This document shows positions 1-6,689 of a stretch of DNA of 64,000 nt, one piece after another (the first letter of the stretch is position 1; the number at the start of each line of letters is the position of its first letter). The position numbers were made by a program, and so were the translations under genes. The notes under the pieces are model-generated. The model made no database searches and was not told the DNA's origin. It saw nothing but the letters and a program-made list of their open reading frames with translations. Origin of the DNA: an uncultured Latescibacterota bacterium. Lineage in GTDB: Bacteria > Latescibacterota > UBA2968. The stretch is from contig OY282377.1 of NCBI GenBank assembly GCA_958295785.1, forward strand, positions 4,714,896-4,778,895. Reading direction: 5' to 3'.

Positions 1-314
1 AGAACGGACATCAAGGACGAAACGAAGATGATGGTGGGCAAGACTTTGAATGCAAAAAAATGATGGACGTATTCTTCTCCGAAAACCAGACGGGTGCCGG
101 CATCGACAGATCCCAAAATGGCGGTGAAAAAACCGCCGATGTTTTGAAAGACGGCTATACCAATCGATGTTTTCAAAATGAACACCGCGAGGACAAATTG
201 CAACAACAGGCCGCCCCATACCACGCGGATGTTCACCTGTTTTTTTTTCTCGCTCATAGACCATGCCAAACCCATCATGACCACCAGCCCCACCAGACTG
301 ATTGCGCGCTCCAT
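1..314 (-). CDS. nupC: Concentrative nucleoside transporter (NupC/CNT family), N-terminal part, cut by window edge
   Basis: The minus strand reads open from an ATG at 314 to the window edge, giving about 104 residues that begin MERAISLVGLVVMMG. A first membrane helix is followed by a Lys-rich loop (SEKKKQVNIR), a second hydrophobic segment, and then VDAGTRLVFGEEYVHHFFAFKVLP. This matches the N-terminal layout of NupC-type Na+ or H+ coupled nucleoside importers, in which a 'GT.FVFG....FFF.VLP' stretch precedes the core. The protein would sit in the inner membrane and import nucleosides. The start is supported by a GGGAG about 6 nt upstream. The rest of the gene lies outside the window. Family assignment rests on recalled pattern similarity. 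Confidence 0.75.
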   Translation of the reverse strand, partial: MERAISLVGLVVMMGLAWSMSEKKKQVNIRVVWGGLLLQFVLAVFILKTSIGIAVFQNIGGFFTAILGSVDAGTRLVFGEEYVHHFFAFKVLPTIIFVSSLMSV

Positions 315-429
315 AGACACACTCCCTTAACGGTTGCAAATATTTGTAATTGCTCTTAGATTGGTTCAATCGCGGCAAGACAAATATACAATAATAACTC
401 TTTTAGAACACAAAAGTTTGGACGCCACA

Positions 430-1089
430 ATGAAACCCGTTTATCTCACTTTTGATTGTTACGGCACGCTCATTGACTGGAAATCCGGCGTTCTAAACGC
501 GCTTCGAGATTATCCAGAGGTCGATCCCGATGTGTTTTTTGAGATGTGGTGGCGCGTAGATAGACAGCTTACCTGCGGGGTTCCCTATCGGCGGTATCGA
601 GAGGTTCTCGCGTTGGATTTCGCGGAGGCTTTTCAATCCATTGGTATTGCAATCGCCAGCCGGGAAGCCGAATGTCTGGCTGATGGTTTGGGAGATTGGC
701 CGCCATTTCCCGATGCACCCGCCGCGCTTGCGGCGTTTAGGCGATTGGGGTTTAAGTTGGGGATTTTGTCGAATATCGACAACGATTTGCTCGAGCGAAG
801 TGCCAATCAACTCGGCGTGGATATCGATGTGTGTATCACGGCGGAAAATATCCGATCTTACAAACCCGGGACGCGCCACTTTGAAGCCCTTTTGGAAACA
901 ACGGGACTTCAACCAGTGCGGGTTCTGCATATTGCCGCTTCGCGTTTTGTGGATATTGAACCTGCGTCCAGGCTCGGTTTTCGCACGATGTACGTACAGC
1001 GGTCTGAACCCGATGCCGATTGCGATGTCACGCCTGAATTTACTGTTGAAACGCTGACAGATGCGATTCCAATTCTCGAGAGTCTGTAA
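430..1089 (+). CDS. HAD-superfamily hydrolase, haloacid dehalogenase-like (type II)
   Basis: The 219-residue protein starts MKPVYLTFDCYGTLIDW, which holds HAD motif I with its nucleophilic Asp. Motif II is LSNIDND near residue 115, and the motif III lysine is in SYKPGTRHFEALL near residue 150. The layout matches (S)-2-haloacid dehalogenases and related phosphatases, which are cytosolic and hydrolyse small organic substrates through an aspartyl intermediate. The substrate cannot be told from sequence. An upstream in-frame start would add 32 residues that do not look like protein, so ATG 430 is preferred although no strong ribosome site precedes it. It leads a co-directional run of catabolic genes. 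Confidence 0.8.
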   Translation: MKPVYLTFDCYGTLIDWKSGVLNALRDYPEVDPDVFFEMWWRVDRQLTCGVPYRRYREVLALDFAEAFQSIGIAIASREAECLADGLGDWPPFPDAPAALAAFRRLGFKLGILSNIDNDLLERSANQLGVDIDVCITAENIRSYKPGTRHFEALLETTGLQPVRVLHIAASRFVDIEPASRLGFRTMYVQRSEPDADCDVTPEFTVETLTDAIPILESL

Positions 1090-1110
1090 ATTTTAAGAAA
1101 GGATGGTGCG

Positions 1111-1983
1111 ATGGGTATTGAAGTTATTCGAGACGAGATGGTCGAATTGGTCGATCCTGCGGCAGAACCCGAATTGGTTGCAGACGGGTTTCAGTTCACC
1201 GAAGGCCCAGTTTGGGATCCGGCACAAGGATGTTTGTTTTTTTCAGATATTCCGGCCAATACCATTTTTAAGTGGACGCCAGAAGCGGGGGTGGTCGCAT
1301 ATCGCCAGCCGAGTTATCATTCCAATGGGTTGACGTTGGATGGACAAGGGCGACTGCTTTCATGCGAACACTCTGGGCGGCGGGTGAGCATCGAGGCGGA
1401 TGGCGAGTTGAAAACCCTGGTGGATTCGTATCAGGGAAAAAAGCTCAATTCGCCCAACGATCTGGTTGTGTGTCAGAATGGGGATATTATTTTTACGGAT
1501 CCACCTTATGGTTTGTCGAACAGGCATGGCGTGGATGCGGAACAGGAGTTGGATTTTTTGGGGGTGTTTCGTCTGCCTGCGGGCGAATCCGAACCCGTTC
1601 TTTTGATCGACGATTTTGAACGCCCCAATGGCTTGGCCCTCACACCCGATGAGAAAACCCTGTATGTCGATGATAGTGCGCGGGGGCATATTCGCGCTTT
1701 TGATGTGCGGGAAGATGGCTCTCTTGCACATGGCGCGGTGTTTGCCGAACTGAAAGGCGATGGGGAAGGGGTGCCCGATGGCATGACATTGGACCTCAAT
1801 GGCAATATTTATTGCACGGGCCCTGGGGTTGTGTGGGTGTTTAATCCCTCGGGCGGTCTGCTTGGCAAAATTAGACTGCCTCTTGCAGCGGCGAATCTGA
1901 ACTGGGGAGGCGAAGATCGGAAGACCTTATTTTTTACCGCGAGAACCGATGTTTATCGCGTGCAGTGCAAAGTGGGAGGCTAA
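1111..1983 (+). CDS. SMP-30/gluconolactonase-family beta-propeller hydrolase
   Basis: This 290-residue protein has the SMP-30/gluconolaconase/LRE pattern. FTEGPVWDP near residue 30 carries the first metal-binding Glu. FFSDIPANTIFKW follows, then NSPNDLVV near 113, PNGLALTPDEKTLYVDDS near 171 (the Asn and Asp metal ligands), and DGMTLDLNGNIY near 223. Enzymes of this family use one divalent metal to open sugar lactones. AAGAAAGGA lies upstream of ATG 1111. The next gene begins at the base after this stop, so the two are probably one operon: a lactonase supplying a sugar acid to a dehydratase. The exact lactone is unknown. Confidence 0.88.
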   Translation: MGIEVIRDEMVELVDPAAEPELVADGFQFTEGPVWDPAQGCLFFSDIPANTIFKWTPEAGVVAYRQPSYHSNGLTLDGQGRLLSCEHSGRRVSIEADGELKTLVDSYQGKKLNSPNDLVVCQNGDIIFTDPPYGLSNRHGVDAEQELDFLGVFRLPAGESEPVLLIDDFERPNGLALTPDEKTLYVDDSARGHIRAFDVREDGSLAHGAVFAELKGDGEGVPDGMTLDLNGNIYCTGPGVVWVFNPSGGLLGKIRLPLAAANLNWGGEDRKTLFFTARTDVYRVQCKVGG

Positions 1984-3129
1984 ATGAAAATCGCGGCAAT
2001 CAAGACGTTTATGGCGAGCATGGGACAGCGATCTCGTGCGCTGGTCAAGGTGGAAACCGATGAGGGCATTTATGGATGGGGCGAGTGTTATAGCCCCGGC
2101 CCCGATTTGGCAATTGGCCCGACGATGGATTATATTTTTCAACTGGTTAAAGGCGAAGATCCGCGGCGAATTGAGTTTATCATGCTCAAGCTGTTTCAGC
2201 AGTTCCGTTTTCCCCCCGGCGCCATTGGTCTTTCGGCCATGTCGGGCTTGGACCACGCGCTGTGGGATATCAGTGGCAAAGCCGCGGGGGTGCCGGTTTA
2301 TATGTTGTTGGGCGGTGCTGTGCGCGACCGCATTCAGGTTTATCGGAGCATCGGTGGAAAAGATGGTGAGGAGGCCGCCGGTGTTGCGCGTAAGTTGAAT
2401 GAAGAGCACGGCATTACAGCGTTTAAGACTTCGCCATTTCGCGTGGATCCCAGTGCGACCCGATGGGGGCGCGTGTGTGCGGCTGCCGCCGATTATTTCG
2501 AGGCGTTGCGAAAGCATTCGGACGACAACTGGGAATTTGCGTTTGATCCCCACGCCAAAATTTTTGAGCCAATTCGCGCATTGCAACTGGCCAATGCTCT
2601 CGCGCCTTACGATCCGCTTTTTTACGAAGAACCCCTCAGGCCCGAGAACAGCGAGGCGTGGGCGCGATTGCGTTCCCAAATGCAGGTTCCACTGGCAACG
2701 GGTGAATCCCTGTACACGAAGTTTGAATTTTTGGATTTGTTGTCGAAACACGGGGCGGATATTATTCAGCCCGATGTTTGTATCTGCGGGGGATTGTTGG
2801 AGATGCGAAAGATCGCTGCGATAGCACAAGCGCATTACGTGACGGTGGCACCGCACAACCCGATGGGGCCATTGGCGACGGCGGTCAATGTGCATTTTGC
2901 AGCCGCCACGCCCAATTTCAAAATTTTGGAATATCATCTGCCCGATGAAACCCATGCCCTGGATTGGTTGGACGAACCCTATTGGCCTGTGGATGGGGAT
3001 TTGGAATTGCGCGCAGATCGCCCAGGACTCGGCGTGGAGGTGAATGAAGAGGTCATAAAAGCCGGCGAATACGTCCACTGGGAACGGGGCAGTACCAAAG
3101 CGCCAGATGGTTCGACAAATTACATCTGA
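1984..3129 (+). CDS. Mandelate racemase/muconate lactonizing enzyme family, galactonate dehydratase-like
   Basis: The 381-residue enolase-superfamily enzyme shows the three acidic Mg2+ ligands in the usual barrel order: FDPH near 194, YEEPL near 219 and ATGES near 245. A catalytic His follows in APHNPMGPLAT near 295. The capping domain is at the N-terminus (YGWGECYSPGPD). This arrangement fits D-galactonate/gluconate-type acid sugar dehydratases, which remove water from a sugar acid to give a 2-keto-3-deoxy acid in the cytosol. It directly abuts the SMP-30 lactonase gene, which suggests lactone opening followed by dehydration. The precise sugar acid cannot be assigned. Confidence 0.88.
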   Translation: MKIAAIKTFMASMGQRSRALVKVETDEGIYGWGECYSPGPDLAIGPTMDYIFQLVKGEDPRRIEFIMLKLFQQFRFPPGAIGLSAMSGLDHALWDISGKAAGVPVYMLLGGAVRDRIQVYRSIGGKDGEEAAGVARKLNEEHGITAFKTSPFRVDPSATRWGRVCAAAADYFEALRKHSDDNWEFAFDPHAKIFEPIRALQLANALAPYDPLFYEEPLRPENSEAWARLRSQMQVPLATGESLYTKFEFLDLLSKHGADIIQPDVCICGGLLEMRKIAAIAQAHYVTVAPHNPMGPLATAVNVHFAAATPNFKILEYHLPDETHALDWLDEPYWPVDGDLELRADRPGLGVEVNEEVIKAGEYVHWERGSTKAPDGSTNYI

Positions 3130-3188
3130 GGTATTGGGCCAGCTTTGCGTTAGAATGCGGGAATTTGTCAATTTCTAAACAGGAGAAA

Positions 3189-3959
3189 ATGATGACACCC
3201 GAGGAAAAATTTCAGTTTGATCTCGAAGGTTATTTGATTGTCAAAAATGTGCTGACGAAAGAAGAAGTGAATCGGTTAAACGCGGTGGCGGATGAAAAGT
3301 TTGTGCGCGATTATGACGATCCGAGCCAAGACTCGAGGGGTCGAAAAGGTCGCCGGCAAACGGGTCGCGTTTCCGCATGGTCCCTCGAAACGCAAGCGTT
3401 GATCGATCATCCGCGCATTGTGCCCTATCTGATTGAATTGCTTGGCCCGGCTTTTCGTCTCGATCACGACTATTGCATTTTTATGACGCCAGGTGCGGCG
3501 TGTGGTAATCTGCACGGCACGCCGGGTGGACACAAAGGCAGCCAGCGCAAGTATCTGTATTTGGATGGTGAAATGCTGAATGGATTGAGTGTTGTCACCT
3601 TCTTTTTCGCGGATGCCAAGGCGGGAGATGGCGGATTTGCCTGCATTCCCGGCAGTCACAAAACAAATTTTGGGCAATGTGTTCCGCCCGAGGTGCGCCG
3701 GTTTGAGCGCGTGCCCGATTATATGGTGCAACCCGAAGTTGAGGCAGGCGATGCGCTGATTTTTACGGAAGCGTTGATGCACGGCACGATGCCGTGGAAA
3801 GCGCGTCATGAACGTCGGGCATTTTTGTATAAATACGCCCCGGGCAATCTGGCATATTCCAACAATTTTTACAATATAGAGGATTATACCGATCCATCAG
3901 ATCAACAGCGGCGCATCCTAACGCCGCCATCGGCGGGGAGACGGCCACCTGTTGTGTAG
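3189..3959 (+). CDS. Phytanoyl-CoA dioxygenase (PhyH) family protein with atypical metal motif
   Basis: About 256 residues starting MMTPEEKFQFDLEGYLIVKNVLT, the standard PhyH N-terminus, with AGGAG just upstream of ATG 3189. A longer frame from TTG 3165 is less likely. The C-terminal half has the double-stranded beta-helix pattern GDGGFACIPGSHKTNF, EAGDALIFTEALMHGTMPW and RRAFLYKYAPG. PhyH enzymes are Fe(II)/2-oxoglutarate oxygenases using H-x-D...H. The distal His is in MHGT, but the expected H-x-D region reads GNLHGTPGGH, so the Asp is not evident. It may use another ligand, or act as a halogenase-like or non-oxygenase member. It lies 59 nt after the dehydratase gene and may share its operon. 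Confidence 0.8.
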   Translation: MMTPEEKFQFDLEGYLIVKNVLTKEEVNRLNAVADEKFVRDYDDPSQDSRGRKGRRQTGRVSAWSLETQALIDHPRIVPYLIELLGPAFRLDHDYCIFMTPGAACGNLHGTPGGHKGSQRKYLYLDGEMLNGLSVVTFFFADAKAGDGGFACIPGSHKTNFGQCVPPEVRRFERVPDYMVQPEVEAGDALIFTEALMHGTMPWKARHERRAFLYKYAPGNLAYSNNFYNIEDYTDPSDQQRRILTPPSAGRRPPVV

Positions 3960-3984
3960 CCTGCGTCCGAGGTTTGAGCGGGAA

Positions 3985-4839
3985 TTAGGCACTGCCGCTT
4001 AAAACCGCACGGTCTTCTGCAATCCACCGCTTCCACAAAATTTCCTCGGGTTCACCGCCTGTAGCCATTGACCGGCTACCCGCCAGATCATCCACGCCAA
4101 ACAAGCGCATCAGCCGCCGATCTTTTCGCTGTTTGGCCTCTGCGACGATGTTTTGAACATTTGGCCCATTGTGATTGTCTCGGGTGGGCAAAAAACACTT
4201 TGTGTAAAACCGGCTCATGAAAAACCGCGGCCTCCCACTCGTATTTGGCGAACCGGAATGCAAAATACACGAATGGATGATCGCGGTATCCCCTGCCTTT
4301 ACCTCAACCCATCGCTCGTTGGGCAGAGAAGCTCGCAGGTTTTCTTTTGGTACAAACAAAGCACCTCTATGCGAGCCGGGCAGCACGCGAAGAGGGCCGA
4401 CCTCATCCGTCATGTCTTGTAAATAGGTCAATACATTGCACGCCATTGGGGGCAAATAATCATTTGTCTGCCCGACAAACATCGCCCATCCGTCCCGGTG
4501 CCAGTTCGTCGCCGCCACCTCTGCATCGCGTTTGGACACGGAATCCGTGCGGTTCATTCGCAAACTCTCCATCTGCACAAACGGGCCCATTACCCGCTCT
4601 AAAAAATCCAAAATGACCGGATGTGTTACAGCGGGCAACATGGCTTTTGGCTCTCGCTCTACCAGATTATCCAGCACCACTTGATCGCCCACTTCTGGTT
4701 GGCGTTCGCGCTCTATGGCGGGTTGTCGCGTCACCTGATCGTCAAAAATGGTTTTCCACAATGCTATGGTCTGGCGATCAAATAGCCCTTCAAAAACGGT
4801 ATAACCGTCTCGCTTAAATGCTTTGATGTGTTTTTGCAT
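3985..4839 (-). CDS. Phytanoyl-CoA dioxygenase (PhyH) family protein
   Basis: This 284-residue protein has the complete facial triad of Fe(II)/2-oxoglutarate oxygenases: NWHRDGWAMF near residue 118 (H-x-D) and SCILHSGSPNTSGRPRFFMSRFY near 190-205 (distal His and the Arg that binds 2-oxoglutarate). VLPGSHRG near 160 is the usual beta-turn of the family. It is probably a cytosolic hydroxylase of a small organic substrate, which is not identifiable here. It is transcribed convergently with the preceding PhyH gene, only 25 nt apart. No clear terminator hairpin lies between them. Confidence 0.85.
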   Translation of the reverse strand: MQKHIKAFKRDGYTVFEGLFDRQTIALWKTIFDDQVTRQPAIERERQPEVGDQVVLDNLVEREPKAMLPAVTHPVILDFLERVMGPFVQMESLRMNRTDSVSKRDAEVAATNWHRDGWAMFVGQTNDYLPPMACNVLTYLQDMTDEVGPLRVLPGSHRGALFVPKENLRASLPNERWVEVKAGDTAIIHSCILHSGSPNTSGRPRFFMSRFYTKCFLPTRDNHNGPNVQNIVAEAKQRKDRRLMRLFGVDDLAGSRSMATGGEPEEILWKRWIAEDRAVLSGSA

Positions 4840-4977
4840 AGATATCCAGAAAAAAAAAGAGCCCTCTCAAAACAACGCCATCTCGATCTATCGCGGTGCT
4901 TGACGAGGTGCAAAGGCGTCAGGTTGCCGTGAATAACTCAACCCCCTCTCGCCGAGGTGCCAAACAAGGAGGTTTTT

Positions 4978-6417
4978 ATGAATGTCATTCTCATCATCAT
5001 CGACACGATGCGCTACGATTATATTGGTGCAAACGGAAATGATTGGATCGAAACGCCCAATCTCGACCGATTGGCCGCGCAATCATGGTGCTTTGATCGC
5101 GCTTTCGCGGCCAGCTTTCCCACCATTCCCTATCGCACGGATGTCATGACGGGCAAATACGGCAGTCCCTTCCACACTTGGAAACCCCTGCCTTTTGACA
5201 CGCGCAGCCTTCCCTCAATGCTGGGTGAAGCGGGATATGCCACGCAACTCATCCACGATACGCCCCATCTCGTCAACGGTGGACATGCCTTTGATTATCC
5301 CTTTCACACATGGACGTTCATTCGCGGCGCAGAAGTTGACCGCGCATGGATGGACGACGAAGCGCAGTGGCCGAGCAACTGGTGCAAAGATCCTCTCTTT
5401 GACATCTTGGGCAAAGATGCGGATCTGACAAAACACAACCTCACGTATGCCCGCACCAACCGGGGGCGGAAAAATTTAGACGACTGGAATTGCGCCAAAT
5501 TGTTCAATACCGCTGCCCAATTTTTGCGGGACAATGCGCGGCGGGAAAATTTCTTTTTGTGGATCGACTGTTTCGATCCCCACGAACCCTGGGACGTGCC
5601 CCCGTCTTTTATGCTCAAGTACGACAAGACCCCCGGTTACGATGGTCGCATCGATCCCCGCGCTTTTCAGAGCACGCGCAACAATCCCAATTTGCCCGAT
5701 GAAGCCAAGGCCCGCATCAAGGCCAGTTATGCGGCCAAAGTCACTTGGATGGATCACTGCTTTGGGCGGTTCCTCGAAGCCTTTGACGCGACAGGTTTGG
5801 GCAAAAACACCGCGATTATTGTCGCAGGCGATCACGGCACCAACGTGGGCGAACGCGGACGCTTTGGCAAATACGCGCCTGTGTACGAACAGGAAATCCA
5901 CATCCCGCTTTTCATCAAAACCCCCGAAAGCGACTCGGGGCGCAGTTCTGCCATTTTCCAACCCCAGGACTTTTTTGCCACTGTCGGCAATCTGGCCGGC
6001 GCGCCCATTCCGGGAGACTTGGACAGCCACGACATCCTCGCCACAGCGCGGCAAGGCCGTGCAGGTGCGCGGGAACTCGGCCTCGCTGGCACGGCCAGGG
6101 GGTGGTCGGAACAGCGCGGATTTTTCACTGTTTTTGACCAGAATGGGTATTTGGAGTGGAAGCCTGCGCCCGAAGCCTGCATGCTCACGGCATACGGCTC
6201 GCTGGACAATATCGCCGCTGACCGCGCTGACCGCGTTCAGAACCTGCACGCCGCTGGCCTTGCCGAACTCGAACGCCGAGGGGCGGATCCCCTTCTCATC
6301 AACTGGCTCAAAAACGGCGCGAAAGGCGAGGTGCCCGAAGGGTGCCGGCTGTTTGATGGCTGGCCCGGTCCGAAAGGATTTCAGACCTATTTTGCCAGAG
6401 CCTACGGCGGTGTTTGA
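4978..6417 (+). CDS. Sulfatase-fold (alkaline phosphatase superfamily) hydrolase with Thr at the nucleophile position
   Basis: 479 residues starting MNVILIIIDTMRYDYIGANG, the metal-binding N-terminal strand of sulfatases. AAGGAGG lies 6 nt before ATG 4978, so this start is preferred over an in-frame ATG 21 nt upstream. C-terminal ligands appear in VAGDHGTNVGERGRFGKYAPVYEQEIHIPLFI near 280-315. Sulfatases need C/S-x-P-x-R, where Cys or Ser becomes formylglycine; here the segment is SFPTIPYRTDVMTG near residue 50, so Thr occupies that place. Thr is the nucleophile in several phosphatase and phosphotransferase branches of the superfamily. It may therefore cleave phosphoesters or similar bonds rather than sulfate. 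No signal peptide is visible, so it is probably cytosolic. Confidence 0.82.
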   Translation: MNVILIIIDTMRYDYIGANGNDWIETPNLDRLAAQSWCFDRAFAASFPTIPYRTDVMTGKYGSPFHTWKPLPFDTRSLPSMLGEAGYATQLIHDTPHLVNGGHAFDYPFHTWTFIRGAEVDRAWMDDEAQWPSNWCKDPLFDILGKDADLTKHNLTYARTNRGRKNLDDWNCAKLFNTAAQFLRDNARRENFFLWIDCFDPHEPWDVPPSFMLKYDKTPGYDGRIDPRAFQSTRNNPNLPDEAKARIKASYAAKVTWMDHCFGRFLEAFDATGLGKNTAIIVAGDHGTNVGERGRFGKYAPVYEQEIHIPLFIKTPESDSGRSSAIFQPQDFFATVGNLAGAPIPGDLDSHDILATARQGRAGARELGLAGTARGWSEQRGFFTVFDQNGYLEWKPAPEACMLTAYGSLDNIAADRADRVQNLHAAGLAELERRGADPLLINWLKNGAKGEVPEGCRLFDGWPGPKGFQTYFARAYGGV

Positions 6418-6689
6418 TCGGCGGGCAGTGGCGAATGCCAATTCTGAAGCGCATCGGGGAATGGGGACTCGAGCATGTCCCGCGCCACACCCCAATTTGC
6501 GTCATCATTCGCGTGATAAATTGCATGCTTGCTCTCTTGTCTCTTTGGGCGAGCACGGGGGCATCGCCCCTACACACACTCGCCTTTTGTGCCTTTGAAC
6601 GGGTTGTCGCCAGTCGTACCCCGCTCGCGCCTTTTGTGGCTAAACTTCCATCTCGCCTCGCATCGGGCCAACGGCAATTCAATTGGGTA
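6418..6689. other. Intergenic stretch between convergent genes
   Basis: Between the sulfatase-fold gene and the GWxTD gene there is no convincing coding sequence. It holds one copy of the GC-rich dispersed repeat (6547-6573). Frames that cross it read into neighbouring genes in the wrong strand and have no ribosome site. Confidence 0.5.
6547..6573 (-). repeat. Dispersed GC-rich palindromic repeat, copy 1
   Basis: The unit GGGCGAGCACGGGGGCATCG continuing to CCCCTAC is one of five related copies in the window (others at 9983, 41012, 50124 and 60191). GGGGC and GCCCC arms can pair around a short spacer. It lies between convergent genes. Confidence 0.7.

Noticed and set aside
1927-3171. 414-codon minus-strand frame opposite the sugar-acid dehydratase
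   Set aside because: It is antisense to a clearly conserved enzyme and is rich in Arg and His as expected of a shadow frame.
3165-3188. Extended start (TTG) of the first PhyH gene
   Set aside because: An AGGAG lies inside the extension and directly serves ATG 3189/3192; the added residues are not PhyH-like.
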